Both the position numbers and the translations under genes were made by a program. A stretch of 64,000 nucleotides of DNA. Origin: Trichostrongylus colubriformis (taxonomy: Eukaryota > Nematoda > Chromadorea > Rhabditida > Trichostrongylidae). Location: NCBI GenBank assembly GCA_963978905.1, contig OZ022256.1:1223501-1287500 (forward strand). Direction: 5' to 3'. A model generated the notes under the pieces. The model saw only the letters and a program-made list of their open reading frames with translations. It had not been told where the DNA came from and searched no databases. Below are positions 13,401 to 28,400 of this stretch, one piece after another. Each line of letters begins with the position of its first letter. The first letter of the stretch is position 1.

Positions 13401-16400
13401 ACTATCGTCCCATCGAATAGCAATGCTATCCGAGCCATACTTTGTGTCGTTGCGAGTTGGTACAGGAGGTGTACGGACAGGCACTAAATGTCCCAATGCA
13501 GAAATAACTCACTTCGCGAAATTCTCTTCGGACATCACTTAATTCAAATTTTTCAATTTCGGTCCACTTTCCCTACAATACGCATCAAAACAGCAAAATG
13601 AAAATTTGTCTGGAGAAAGCAGGTATTCAGCAATCAGCATCAAAACCTACTTAGCGAATTAGTGTCCTAAACCTATTACACTGCAACATGCGTGCACTTT
13701 GGGTCAGCTTATAAATGGCTTTATAAGAGAAACAGTCGCATGAAAAAGCGCGCTGACTCAAAATATCCAAAATCTACTCACCTCGAACGGACGTTGTCAC
13801 CACTTGCACTACCGCTTCCGGCCCCACCGAAATGGTATTCTCGGCTTGCACAGCAAATGTATATTGTTTGTTAGGTTCCAGCCCTAAAGCATCAAGATAA
13901 AAAAGCGAAAAAATAACGAACAGTTTGAAAAAAGGATAATGCAAGAAACAGTAACGAACAATTAATAGTGGCACTATTGATTCAAAGGCACACTCGCAGA
14001 ATCATAGTCAATTCACCTTCTTGGAGCAGATCCTTGATTGATTATTTAGGTTGCACTCTTTTTGCACAGCCACGATGAGCCATCAGGCGCTGCACCCGCT
14101 CGAAACCCAAGCTAACCTCGTACTTTCAGCTCAGCTGACCAATAAGGAGCTCTAGCGCGCACTGCTCGTGGGGTCAAGCGATAACCCCACGTTAGGCGGC
14201 GTTCATACTTTGCGCACCGACGCCGGCACTAGCGGCGACGTACGCATAGTTTGGTACTATGCTAAGATTAGAATTCTAACTTGTGTCTCTCGCCACGACC
14301 ATCATACTGTGGTGTGGTTGGGTCCAGCGTATCGCAAACGAAGCGTGCCACCAGAGTGTCGCCGTGGTGGGAGCGGACACATGGCTTTGACGCCGTCGCT
14401 GCTGGTGCTGGCGTCGGTGCACACATCATGAACGCGGCCTTATGTCGCACCATGACGGTGCAAAAATGGCCAACCTCAAAGATTGCCTAAGGATCTACTA
14501 CAACGCGACCATAAGTTGAATACTCTGATTGTCGCGAGATGTGCCTCCGAATAGTTCGCAAAAATGGATTTCTTCAAATATCGTTACTTACCATTGGCAG
14601 TGAAAAATAACAGAGTAGACGATAGAGGGGCTCTAATCGCAGTCGACCGATCTTCGTTTGACTTCCAGTAGGACACGTAATACGCCTGAAAAGCAGTTGT
14701 TAAAATAAGATAGTAATAAGACGCTTTTCGTACTTTCCCCGTGAACACCTATGTTCTCACACTCAGTGTCCTCAGCCACGATTGCGCATCCAGTAGCAGC
14801 ACTTCAGATTCTTGCACAATCTCTAATCGTCTCATTTTGGATCTCTTATCCCCTGAGGAATCTTCGAACGCTCTGTGCAGCCTCGCTGACCCCAGAATTG
14901 CCCTTGGAGAATTTTAAGAGCAGTGGGCCTCTGAAAATGTGAGCAAGGTGCTTGAAAGCGATCTGCTACCAGTCGCTGTTCAAAAACTGGGCGTCCCTAG
15001 GAGAATCGCCTCCTAAGTTCCCTATACTCGAGTGGAATAATTCTCACCTTGATCTTCCCATTCGGGTTCTCCGGCGGCGTCCACTTGAGGCGCACTTCGT
15101 TTTCGCTGATCAAGGAAAAAGCGACACCCGTCGGCACTTCCGGTACTAAATCCACGAGAAACATTACATTGATTTTTCGTCACATTCGTAAAGCAGGGAG
15201 TGAAGGAGAATTAGTAAAGTATACCGTCTTCTGAAGTCAACACCACGGTTGGCACCCTATTCTCAGGTCCACATCCCACTATGGTGCAGGCCGAAGCGAA
15301 CACGAAGTAACTAGTGAAAGCTCGCAAGCCCGTTACCTGAAATTGTAATTCGAGATTCCTAATGTATATAAAACGCTTCGTCTGTCTGTACGACTGCAGG
15401 CTCGTTCCTCCGCCCTCCCTCTGTCACGGAATTAGACATCACATGGAAAAAAAAATAAGGAGATCGTGTTCCTCCGCCCTCCCTCTGTCACGAAATTAGA
15501 CATCACATGGAAAAAAAATGTGGAGATCGTGACAAGGTTAGTATGGGTAGGGCGTGGAACAAGTGCTACGGAGCACACATGAACCCAGTCAAGCTCCGCC
15601 CACCGTGGGCGGAGCGTGGAGTGAAATGTTTGGTACTCGGAGCTGCCATTATTCAAACTGTCTCGCACACACTAAAAATGAGCGGAAATCTGCCAACAGT
15701 GTGCAAAGCGCATAACTAATCGGTTGGTGCTCACTATGAAATTTGTAATTCGGTTTTGAAATAACCGGGAAGAAGTGGGGTGGTCTAGATGACTAGGGTT
15801 ATATACAGCAGCGTTCAAAAGTCTTCGGCCAAAACTTTTTTGTCATAACTTTTTTCTACTTACCAAATTTGACAGTATTTTAATATGTGGTGCTTGAACC
15901 TATTGCCAACATTTCCTTCTACTTGAGTGCCGCTTGACCCTTTTCATGATTTTTTTACAAGAATTTACTACAAGACCACCGATAAAAGGAAAAGGCTTGG
16001 TCAAGAAAACGGCTTTCTTTACAAAAACGAAACGAGCAAGCCTCAGAGAACATAAATATGTTGTAGAAAGACCACGACTTTTGATGACAGCGGCACAGCG
16101 GGTTGGCATAGCGATGGCACTTCAAAACAAAAAATTTCATAAAACAACGTAACCTACACCGTTGAGCACCAAAATAGTATATTAAGTATGCAGTGTCTCC
16201 AAGTACAATATACTAAAAATTCTCTTAGATCGGTGCAGTTGCAAAAAAAGTTACAAGTGAAAAACCCAAGTGAAAGACCATTTCGCCGAAGACTTTTGAG
16301 CGCTACTGTACGTGATACAAAATTCCACGGTGGATGGAGCTTTTGCAGCAGTGGGAGGAGCTACCGCAAAAATTCGTCATATGTCCCAAATGTCTGGGAG

Positions 16401-19400
16401 CGGCAAAAAAGATTAATAAAAATGAGGAGAAAATGCTGCTTAGAAGAAGTGTACATACGGCGAGGTGAGAATCCGAATTGAAAAACTCGCAGCACGATGG
16501 AAGACAGTGATGAGGCCGGGAAAATTCTATCATGTCATATCATATGTGAGAGGAAGAGGCGAACATTGTACTACACCAGTTTGTGATACTCCGACGCGCG
16601 TGTAATGCTACAGAGGTGAAAAAAGAGCTAAGGTGCTGAGTAGTGATGTTTCATTTCAGTGACAATGCGCGCTGAGTAAGGTTCACAGAAAAGAACAATT
16701 CCGATCGACCTATGACGCCCATCACGTGCTGCACGCAGAAATAAGCGCCAGCCAGCTGGAAAATGTAAGAGCATAGATTTCCTTGCGAAGAAGAAGAGAT
16801 AGGATTCGGTCAAACGCTACTGCTGAAGAACTACAACAGAAATCGTGACCTACCGTATGCGATAATACTGAGGCCCCTGAGACAGTGAACGTTCGTGTTC
16901 CTTCCGCTCGTAGCCACTCTTGTTCGGGTTCCAGACGGATCTAAACAAATAAACATTACGGAGCCAAACATAAAGCCGCCAAACATATGTACATGCACTT
17001 CAAACGATGCAGCAGTCCGAAATGAGGATTTACGTAGGAATTGCGCAATCGGAAGGTTAACGACAAACAAATAACAAGAATAAAAAATCCACTCTAGAAG
17101 ATAAATATCCAGTAATATCTTATAAAATCTTTTCATGAAATTCGAAAGTTCTCTACATGAGGTCATACAAACTAAACCTCTACTCACAAGGGAAGGTATT
17201 TTACTTCCCATGGAACTTTGAAACAGACCCGGGGAATCGATAGAGCTTCGAACGCTGATTATAACTGTGAAAACCTAAATTGCTAAATGGCATCCTGAAG
17301 CGAGTCACGATGGGTCAAAGTTTGCCTGTCACACCTCATTGGCGAGGCACTTCGCCATCAGAGGGTTTGTCGAAATGGCCATTTGCAATGAGACACATGC
17401 CACTGTACGCGCTTTTGAATGCTGATTTCAAATCTGTATTCAGAATCTGTCAAACAATTACCTTAATGAAGTTATAAAGGTTTTTTCTGATAGAAAGAGT
17501 TTATGAAGGCATGAAATTCAAAAGTTCTCTACATGAGGTCAGACAAACTAAACCTCTACTCACAAGGGAAGGTATTTTACTTCCCATGGAACTTTGAAAC
17601 AGACCCGGGGGAATCGATAGAGCTTCGAACGCTGATTATAACTGTGCAAACCTATATTGCTTAATGGCATCCTGAAGCGAGTTACGAGGGGTCAAAGTTT
17701 GCCTGTCACACCTCATTGGCGAGGCACTTCGCCATCAGAGGGTTTGTCGAAATGGCCATTTGCAATGAGACACATACCACTGTACGCGCTTTTGAATGCT
17801 GATTTCAAATCTGTATTCAGAATCTGTCAAACAATTACCTTAATGAGGTTATAAAGGTTTTTTCTGAAAAAAAGAGTTTATGAAGGTTTTTTCTGAAAAA
17901 AAGAGTAACAACATTTCATGGTATGTTTGGGAGCCCATAGCGCGCGAGCCATACGTTTTCACGCAGAACCAGTGTGATTTTCGTGTTCAGCGGATCAAAT
18001 TACCTTATGGGACAAGTTTTCAGCCGATTCGAGAATTTGACCAAATCTCGGTAAAATTTATGGGCTATTGGCTGGCAACCAATTTAACAAAAGAGTAGTC
18101 GTTGACCCTTGCCCAGCAGAAGCTCTTATTTGGCGCTTGTTACGTGCGTTTAGTGTGATGGGCAAGTGTGATAGGTATGTTTAGGTTATCTTCTTCAGCT
18201 TGCAGGATTTTTTGTGGAAGGAAATTCAAAAACTCCTACTTAACCCCTGGCCACCCCTAATTTTCGGAAGTTGGACCATAAACTGGATCCGGCTGGAAAT
18301 TTGCACAGAGGGGTAATTCGACCCCCTACGCGCTAATATCATACAAGGAAACGTTTAAAAGTGAAAGAAAAGCACTTACTGACAATGAAACCAAAAGCAA
18401 AAAAAAGCCGCCACCAAGCCACGGAGACCATTGCTGGCTCTGCGCCAAGTCATGCTGATGACGAAGCGCTTCGCCATTGAGATGTCACAGGAAAGTCACA
18501 GGAACTTTGACCCATCGTAACTCGCTTCAGAATGCCATTTAGCAATTTTGGTTTTCACAATTATAATCAGTATTCGGAGTTCTATCAATCCATCCGGGTC
18601 TCATTTCAAAGTTCCCTGGGAAGTAAAATACCTTCCCTTGTCAGAGAGAAAACTGCAATACCCTAAGCACCTCGCAATTTGATTCCTCATGGTGAAGACA
18701 TCGGGACCCTGAAATGCGGGCCTGTGTGAAGTATGGATTGCTTAAATGCGTTGTGTTGGTAATCCCCATTAAGAATCGCTATTCAGGAGGGGAAGGAAGG
18801 ACATTGCTACATATGTACTTCAAAACATTGCTATATATGTACCTCAAAATAGGTAAGCATGAAAGTACAACGACAAACCTGATAGCCCCTGATGTTGCCG
18901 TTTTCTTGATCCTCTTCAACGGCATCCCACTGCACAATGACCGATCGTTTGCTGTCCACGTCCGCTCGTACGTTGCGGGGGGCTCCCGATGGAACTCCTT
19001 CGTAGGTCCTAAAGAAAGATATGCTTTCCGTTCTCTTCGATACCGAGCACTCAGAAATGTCTCACTTGGCTTCCGACGCTCCAGAAGATGCACTTCGGCC
19101 GAACATATTTTCTGCGAAGAGTTGCACTTCATAGCTGGTGTATGGTTGAAGATCACGTAACGTAAAGTCGCTAGCACGCAATGATGGTATTCGAATTTCA
19201 TGCTTAAGAAAAACGGATTTAAAAAATGGTTTTGGAGGATATTCCATGTGATAGCGCCATTATATCTCTAATACTCACGAAGTAGCCTTAGCAAATGAAA
19301 CTTCAATACCCTTTGAAGAACATTCAAAGAATCTCCCAGACCATTCATGGAATCCGTCAGCATTTTTGGAGGGTTAGCGCGCTCATTAGGGCGAGTAAAG

Positions 19401-22400
19401 TAAAGAAAAGGTTCTAAACTGTAAGCTAGTCAAGAAGATAGGAGAAAAATAGCTATAGTTGAAGTCAGGTTGGCCCTGCCATATTCAATATCGACCCGGA
19501 CACGCTCATGTGTTGAGGAAAATATCCGCTTCGGCACGATCCCACATACAGTACCAATAATTATTGCCGGATTGTATAGTTGCAATAAGCTTAACTGCAT
19601 TTTATTCTTACCTGAATCAAAAAGTTGTTTTTTCACATTTCCTCACAAGGAACCACTGTGAAATACCCTTCGCTTCTCATCTGTTTATTGAAAATTAATA
19701 TTTTAGCGCTTAACGCTGACCTATGCAGGTACGAGCCCTCTTCCCGGTCAAGTACGCCCCGCCCTTGTTGAGGAATCCTCGACTCCTGTACCCTAGTGGT
19801 AGGTTGTTCTGTAGCTGCTATAACGGCCACAGCGCCTTTGCGAGTAATCGTCACGTCGCAATTATTATAGATCCACTGAGGACGGGTAGATCCGTCGAGA
19901 CCAGGCGCATCCCTTCACCCACAACGACTCATGGACGAACTTACATTGAAAGCAATTACTCACCCAGTGTTCGGTACCAGTTTCTCTATAGAGAATCAGG
20001 TAGCCCTTTGGTTGACCATTCCACTGATTAGCCAGCAACGGGGTCCACGATAAGGACAAGGACGTCGACGAGAGCGGCTCGGCGAAAAGTCGCGATGCAG
20101 GTGTTTCCGGATTAGTTTGCTTCGTCTGAACAAGATCATCTACACTATTGCATAAAAATCGAAACTGACCAGAAAACCGCTCGAATCCTGCTAGACTGGG
20201 ATAAATATAAGGATACGCACTGTTTTTTACCTGTTTACACGCTCATTTAATTATAATATATAAGTTTAACTGTGTGTGTACGCACCGAGGGGCACCATAA
20301 AGATAAGAATAACAGAAAAAAAACACAAATTTTGAGTAGAACATTATATAGTGACACAAAGTAAATAAAAATTAACTGCTGGGTAAAAAATCCTCATTCA
20401 AGCGAAAGCGTGGTCGTAAACATAACGCAACGAGAAGTTAAAAAAAAGAAGCCTAGAGTTTGATGGATGCAGGTTCTTTGGCCTCTTCGATTTCTCTGGT
20501 CGATTCTCCGATACATGTCACACGTCGCGACGTTTGACCTCATCGTTTTCCACATTACTATCTTGTGAGAAGAACTGAATCATTTCTACACCGAGCTACA
20601 TGCGGCGCCCTGACACACGTACTAGTACACCGCACGCGCGATGCGAAAGTCTGTTCTTACCATACGTACGCCGCTTTTCTCTAGCTCAGAAGCCAAGGAT
20701 ATCCGATTTCCGCTGAATTCAACGATCGCCGCATTGTGTAAGATACGAGAAGTGGGAATATTGTTGACAGTACCACACTACTACAAGGGCGCAACGAAGG
20801 CCAGGAAGCCACTCGACTCACAGGAATGCAACCATATTTACCCAGACATGTACAGAATCAATGTGAAAAGTAATTATTTCGTTAATCGCTTCAAAAATGC
20901 ACCCTGGCACCTCACCTCAAACGCTATAGATGGTTCACTTGGAGCCCCTCGCCCCCTGACATTCTCTGCGATCAGACGCATTTGATATCGTGTGAACGGT
21001 CGGAGACCGTTTACAGTGATTGACCTCGCTTTTGGAGCACTGAAAAGAGCATTTTCAATAAAAACAATCATCAAGGGAAAACACTGCCGAGATCAGTAGG
21101 AAAAGCATAAAAATCACGTAGCTACAAAAAACGTCTAGTAGAGCATGTAAACGAGAAGTTGCTAATCAAATCAACAGGAATCATGTGGCCCGCTCCGAAA
21201 AAAAACACGACCGCAATGTTTGAAAAAAAATTGTGATCGAATCCCAAGGCAACACTGACAAAAGTTGAATGATCTCATATTCCTTGAAATTGCTATCATT
21301 TGCGCGTATTTCATCAAAATCAAAGATCGAAAAAATTTGCGCTCACTCTGACAGAAAATAGAGATACAGTAAGTTCTTCACAGAAGTTTTTGGTGAAAAT
21401 CAGCGGATTATAACTCGCTATGTAAGTTGTTTCAAGAATCTCGCAAGCTCAGCTCAAACGCGCAGAATGATGATTGTATTCAAAGGTGATCTATCACTCA
21501 TTCTAGCGCATATGAAGATCCAACAGCTCCACGTCCTCGCCCTCAACGTTCGCAAAGCAAACTATGGAGAATTTTGTTCCACATGGTCAATTCAGATATC
21601 GTCAGGATCTGCATATCGTCTCTGCTAGACCGCGTTCATACTTTGCGGTGCCGGCGGCATGGCATGGCTGCGTGGGCCTGCGTTTTCGCCTGTGCCACCC
21701 ACTCTCGTTGCCTCTACACCTCTCGCGTACCACTTCATCTCCCTGTGTGAACGCAACCACACTTTGCCGGCACAAAATATGAACGCGGCCTTACCGACAG
21801 GACCACGAGCGGGGCTCATCAGCCGGATTTACGTGAAATACCTCCAACTTTATAAACAGCTTCAGATCAAAATGTCGGAAGATTAAAGGCATCACCTCAC
21901 ATTACCTACCTCACATTATAGATGACCTGGAAAACACTGGAATCAGCCACCTTTGCTTCAACAATCCATTGCCGAATAGCTGTATGACCATCGAAGCCGG
22001 GGACAAAACTCAACAGAACTGATCTGGCACGGATATCCGACAGCGTCAGTGAACTGGGACGACCAGGCAACTCTACAGCAAAATTTTAACCGAAAAGTGC
22101 AACAAGATTGGATTTTCCAGACTAGGAATATACGGCCGATCTTACCCGGTGGTACGCCAGATTCAAATTTGGTCTCTTCACGAGGTCCGTCTCCCTTAAC
22201 CGTAGACGCCATCACATCAACCTGAAGCGGATCACCACATAATATGCAGCGGTAATGGAATGAAGGAAAAGGACCGAGTTCTGTGTTCAGAACATGCTCC
22301 GCAAGTTCCCAACGACCATCAAATTTTGAAGACTGGGTAGGGGATATCAGAGGAGCGACACGGGAATCGGAACACAAAAATAGGGCTGTATGTCATTAGG

Positions 22401-25400
22401 ACAATACTTCGCAACGCGGCGTGTGGTGTGTGGGCTAGAGGCGCCGTGTAAGTGGTGTCCTAACAATAAGGTAATTACGTTAAAAATACGAACTAATTGC
22501 TCCGCGTCTCAACTGCACATGGTGCTCCTCTCGCTCGCATCACGTAACATGCCGTGGTGAAAAATCCTGTTCAGATACCCGCCCGGAGTTGGCATTTGGA
22601 GAGCAGTCATCTATCATCATTAGTTCACCAGACACTCCCAAGTTTTCAAATAGATCTTAAAAGTTATTGAAGCCGACAGTACCGTATAGTGCGTAGATGG
22701 AGTCAAACCCTGGATGGTGGCATTCCTCTGTGAGCCTTCGAACTCCATTACATTCTTGTCATCCGGTGATGCATCATTCCAATATCGTAACTGAAATGAA
22801 AGTTTTTCCTTTATCAACAATCTGATCTGATATCTTATAGAACTCACCACAAAACGTGTGATTATACCATTAGGATGCTCAGGAAGTTCCCACATCACTA
22901 CCGCACCATCGAACATAACCTGAGAACAATCAAGTAGAAACAGTTGGTATTTATACTCTGCGAATGGGTCATGCGAAGTACGCAGCACAGCAAATACATT
23001 AATGCCAGCAAGCATCCGTAGTAAGTGCTACTGTAAACGTATTTTCAAGAACTGACCTCAGCTATGCTCAACCCGCTCACAGGACCCGGTGTGTCTTCAT
23101 CTGTCACGATAAGTATGGGATTATTTCGTGGACCATCACCGGGTGAGGTATAGCATAGCACTGTGAGATTGTAATGACCTAAAATTAAAAGTTTGAAAAA
23201 ATGGAGGAAACTAATTCCAATCAAGTACCAACCGCTCTACTTCAGTTAGTTTGAAAGATGGTTCTTTGAGAAAAGCGACAAGAAGCATCGAAAACAACCC
23301 ATTTCGATCAAACACTGTAATTTCTTCAAAAAATCACCGAATTTTTCCAGGTCGTTCACAACCACTTTTAGATCACGGGCGGTTGGATCCACTAGAACTT
23401 GGCGATAGAGATTACTGTGTTGCGGCACACCTTTCCAAAACTCCACCTGTTACAGTTTGAATAAAGCATACAAACATAATAAAATTAATAAAATACAAAG
23501 TAGTACTTCACTGAATGGCTATAAATTTCGATATTACCTTGTATCCCAGATTGACTCCAGGAATACGCTGTTGATCTGGAGCCGTGAAGGTGACTTCTAC
23601 TGCGGTCGAATTCAGTACATTTGCAATCACATTCTTCGGAGCTTGCGTTGGGACTGCAAAAATAAAGTGAGAGAACATAGCGCCGCTCATTCCTGGCTCT
23701 CGATCCTAGCGCGCAGAAAAGCATGTCAATGCCACGGTCGGTTGTTCTTGTCCTTGCCGGAAACTTCACGAACTAAAGGAATCGTGCATTGAGAAATGAG
23801 TTTCACCTACCCACATATTTGTATTTGCTTGGTAAAGGCGCATGCAAAGTTTCAAGCGAAAAAGTAGGAATCCGGCAAAGAAAAAAGTGAACGATTTCTT
23901 TTTTTTTTGCAAGGATTTTTGCATGCGGTCCTCATCAAGCAAATACAACATGAATATTAGGTTGTTGCAAAATTAATTTCGGTTTCAAGGTATGTATAAA
24001 TAAAGTAGATTTTTTACCCTGAACTATTCCATCCCAAGGAACGCCAGGCATACCATTTGGTGGGTTTTTTTCTGCTCTTTCAGAAACTTCTATGAATGTC
24101 GCTCTAAGTTTTCCAGCCGGCCTTTTCCAGGGCTAGGTATAATCATGAACCGACGCGACTATCGAGTCATCATGCTTTATGAGTTTAAATTGGAACACTC
24201 CGCAGCGGAGGCAGTCGTAATCTCAGCAGTGTTTTTGGGACGAATTGTCCTTGCGAACGAACAGTGGAGCTCTGGTTTAAAAAATTTACTTCTGGCGATT
24301 TTGATCTCGAAGAGAAGTCGGGTCGCGGCCGCAGGTCATCGCTTAATGATCAAGATTTAAGGAGAGCCGTCGAAGCAAATCCGGAGACGAATACTCGTAC
24401 GTTAGCAGAAGACCTAGGCGTACATTACTCTACAGTGGCCAGACATTTGCTGACAATCGGCAAGGTGAAGAAGATGTCGAAGTGGGTGCCTCATGACCTG
24501 ACCGATGAGCAGCGTCTGGCACGTTTCGACACCTGCTCTAATCTCCTAGTTCGCCATAAAAATGAGCCATTTGTAAACCGTATTATAACTGTAGATGAAA
24601 AACGGGTTCTTTATGATAACAGGAAGCGGGGATTAGTCTGGGTAGATAAGGATGCTCCTCCAAAAACTTTTCCTGAACCCGACCTTCACCCTAAAAAGGT
24701 TATGATTACTGTGTGGTGGTGTTGTAAAGGTGTAATCCATTACAGTTTCTTGCAACCTGGTCAGCCAGTCACAGCGGAGTCTTACTGTTGTGATCTGGAG
24801 CAAATGTATAGAAAGTTGCAAAAATTGTGGCCGGCGGTGGTGAATAGAGGAGGCCCGATCCTGTTGCAGGACAACGCAAGGCCACACACCTCACCAATCA
24901 TTCGGTAAAAATTGACCCACTTGGGTATAGAAGTTCTCCCTCACCCAGCGTATCCTCCCGACCTTTCCCCAACAGACTATCACTTTTTTCGAGCCCTCAA
25001 TTCTCATCTGCGTCAGAAACAGTTTACTAATTTAGACAATGTTGAATGTGCCTTCCTTGACTTCGTTGATTCTCGTGATAGTAGTTTTTATAGTGAAGGC
25101 TTAGATTTATTGCCTGTTCGTTGGCAAAAGTGTGTAGCTTCTGATGGTTTTTACTTCGATTAATAAACTTGTGTTTAAGCTGAGTTACAGTAGTTTGAAG
25201 TACGCGGTCCATTTCCGAAATTAATTTTGCAATGTGGTTTACAGAGTAACTTATTCTCCCGTCCTTTTTTCCGTTCGTCAAACTGTAGTTGCCGACCGGT
25301 CAAACTAACGCACATGCAGCTGCATTCGACCACTAATCTCAAGCGCGCTTAGGCTTGATTTATCAGAGCTTTGCATTAAATCAGTTTATTGGACAGCTGA

Positions 25401-28400
25401 GTACTATCAACATAAAACGTGGGTTACAGTATCATAACTTTGCGAGAACGATGGGAAAAGACGAATTATTGCGCCACAGATCATTAATGCAATCTGCGCT
25501 TCGTAGTTGGGCTATTTTTTCGAAAAGGGGTCAAGGTCAGGCAACGGATTCATGTGAGTTCAGGGTTGCACAATCCCTGAACTCTTGACAGAGTATCGCA
25601 AAAACTGCCCTTACTTCCTGAGATCGATCGCTGCTCGTGCAAAACCCCTTTGTGTTTGATTTTAGTGAAGGCACTGCCCTAATTATTATATCAAAACATA
25701 ACGTCAGTGTCACTACAACCTGAAATCTTTAAGGCACGAAATCACCTCCTTCAGCAGTTGTCACATCGATACTCTTGCTGAAGACACCCAATCCTCGATG
25801 ATTGTATGCCGCCACCTGGATCTCATATTCCCGCCATGTAATCAGCTGGTCAATAGCCTAGAATGCAAATATTGGGTTCAACGACATACTGCACCTGTGC
25901 AACTCGTGTAATTTATTCATTCACTACATTGTCACACGGCTTACATGCAATAAGGACGTATTGCCATACACACATAAGCAATAGGAACTAATGAGCTAAT
26001 GCACTTTGTCAGAAAATATTTTTGTGACGGGCGGAGGTGGTGTAGTGACAGGTGGCGCGCAACCCACTCTCATGGTGCGGGGATCAAATCCCGCATCAAC
26101 GCCCGCCCAGGCCAACCAAGCCTTCCATCCCTCCCGGATCGGTAAATTGGTACCAGACTCGTCTGGGAGGATAAAAGCACTGACTTGTACATCGGCTGGC
26201 CACTGCAAGTCATTGTATAGGCCACATCACATTCACCAGCCACCACGATTCTGAATGGAACTAGAATGTGCGGCGCATCCCACAGAAGGGATTGATTAAC
26301 GCCAGAAACTTTACCCTTTATTTAACTTTATTTTTGTGACTAATTACCATACATTTCTCGTAACAAAAGATACGCAAAAGTGCCCGAAGGAACCATTTGC
26401 GGATTTTTTTAAATGTTCCCAGGGAGTTAGTGAGCAGTTAAACGGAAAATGTGTGGAAAATCAGGATATGCGTTTTTTGCTCACATTAGTAATGAACATG
26501 AATTAACCACGGCAACAGAACACTCCTGTGTGGACATGAGAAGGGAGCAGAACTTTTTCATCAACCCCGAAGCTCATTTTATTTTTCCAGTGAAATACAC
26601 ATCTCGTGGTCCATAATCAAACGCGCTATCAGAAGGGAGGGACATTTACTGACAGGGGGCATCACTCGATAATCAGACTAGTAGCTCACTTTTTCGGGGT
26701 GAGTAGGTCTTTAGATACCTGCTCAGGCGACATCCTTGTTTCGACTGCACGGTGCGCCCTCACGGTTTTGTGTTTGCTCCAACATATCAAACCACGCCCA
26801 TACAAGCGAATCACGCCTAGCATTGAACGAACCAATTTCCAACGTAGCGCTCACGTGGAGAAGGAGACTTGCAACAACAAAGGATAATTCAGTGAGCAGC
26901 TTCCACATTCGAAATTTATTCCTTCGAGGCCAGGTGTAATTGGGTTGGGTCGGCTAGCTTGGTTGCTTTCAGTCATGCACAACACCTTGACCGCAACACC
27001 GTGCAGCCGCCACAAAGGTGTGGCCTGAGCAGTATCCGAGGACCTACTTGTACAAGAAAGTAAGCCATTGATCTGATTATGGCGTGGTGTGCCTCAAAGC
27101 AAAATTGCCTGACGTCGAGTACAGTGAGGTGTTCCCCCTCATTGCGATAACACCCTGTAGAGTTACAATACAACGGTCCCTTGCATAAAAGATACTGGCG
27201 TTGACCTCAGTGATTATCAATTTCCAACATTCTGGACAGAGCAGGTGGTCGGACCGATTACAGCGCCACTGTATATATAATTAACTGAACGTCTTGCTGT
27301 CTGAAGATTCAAAATTCAAAACGATTCCTTCCAAACGATCACTGTTCCACCCTTTTCGCATAACTAGTCCCATTTGCAGCGTTATGCTTTGGTAGATCCC
27401 GAATATAGCGCCCTTTATTGGGAACCACCTTCACACCCCCTCCGTCAATTGTAACCTGAGCATGGTCAAACAAGCGCATTCCAATACCCACACAAATATT
27501 AACTAGCAGCAAAAAGTATAGAATATAAACAAATTTAAAGACGGAAAGAATTCAAATTTTCCTAGAAAACATGAAATTTCCCGAACCACTCACCGTGTTG
27601 CGCGCATCTTTCGTCGTAACATTTTTCTCGATCCACGGCAGGGTGTAACCAGCAAGACGATATCTACAAGTAGTATTTATGAAGTATTTGTCATACATAC
27701 CATGCATGATCAATATTCATAATCCATGTATCACCCACGACGCTTCCATCACCCCACAACGCTGAGCTTTCGCATTTTGAACCAACAGACAGATCTCTCT
27801 GATATATCTCTCTCTGATCTCTCTGATCTCTGATATACGCATCAGCGTTACCCACTAACCGCGGCCTGCGATTACACGGCTCACCAGCGCCTGTCAAGCC
27901 GAAAATTTTGCCCTCAATCCGCATCGCAAAATAACAAACCACGCAAACGTGTGTAAGTATGGCAAAGCTCTGTGCTACGGTATCAGTACGAATTGAAAGC
28001 CTCCACACGCACTTCATTAGCACCCAAACATGGGTGAGCTTGAAAATGACAAAAGTATAAAAAAAACTTCGAAGGGGCCACGAAAGGTAATTAGGGTAAG
28101 CAGGAGTTGAGGGACACTACAACTGTTCCTTCAACTGAACGATGGGAGTTTGAAGCAGATGTGCAGAGCAGATGGCGTCAAGAGAGGAGCGCTTCAAGCA
28201 GAGACAAGCATGGGTCGAGGAACCCACAGAAAAGTCGTCAATCTATTATCATACCTAGTAATGAGTAGCAATGCTACGATTAACGATTGACGTTCTTTCT
28301 CGAGAAGACACCTTACAAACATCGACCTGGGAATGGAGGTCCTACTCCCTCTCGAAAATTTCCCACAAGAAGGTTTTAAATTCCCCAACAAGGATTTACG

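Larger units (their letters stand above)
23774..25271. mobile_element. MITE of the GGAATCGTCCACGG family split by a mariner
   Basis: The left part (23774-23954) begins AAAGGAATCGTGCATTGAG and includes GGCGCATGCAAAGTTTCAAG and the return arm TTGCATGCGGTCC with AAATACAACATGAATA. The usual right end is absent there but appears beyond the mariner at about 25239-25271 as CAGAGTAACTTATTCTCCCG. The mariner therefore interrupts an older MITE. Confidence 0.6.

Noticed and set aside
20641..20985. Plus-strand 114-codon frame as a gene
   Set aside because: Overlaps sidekick exon 27 in antisense and has no recognisable motif; a shadow frame.
27375..27456. Open minus-strand stretch starting VTIDGGGVKVV after a good acceptor, as an extra exon in FN3 domain 2
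   Set aside because: No usable GT donor before its stop, and exons 18 and 19 join in phase to give a complete domain without it.
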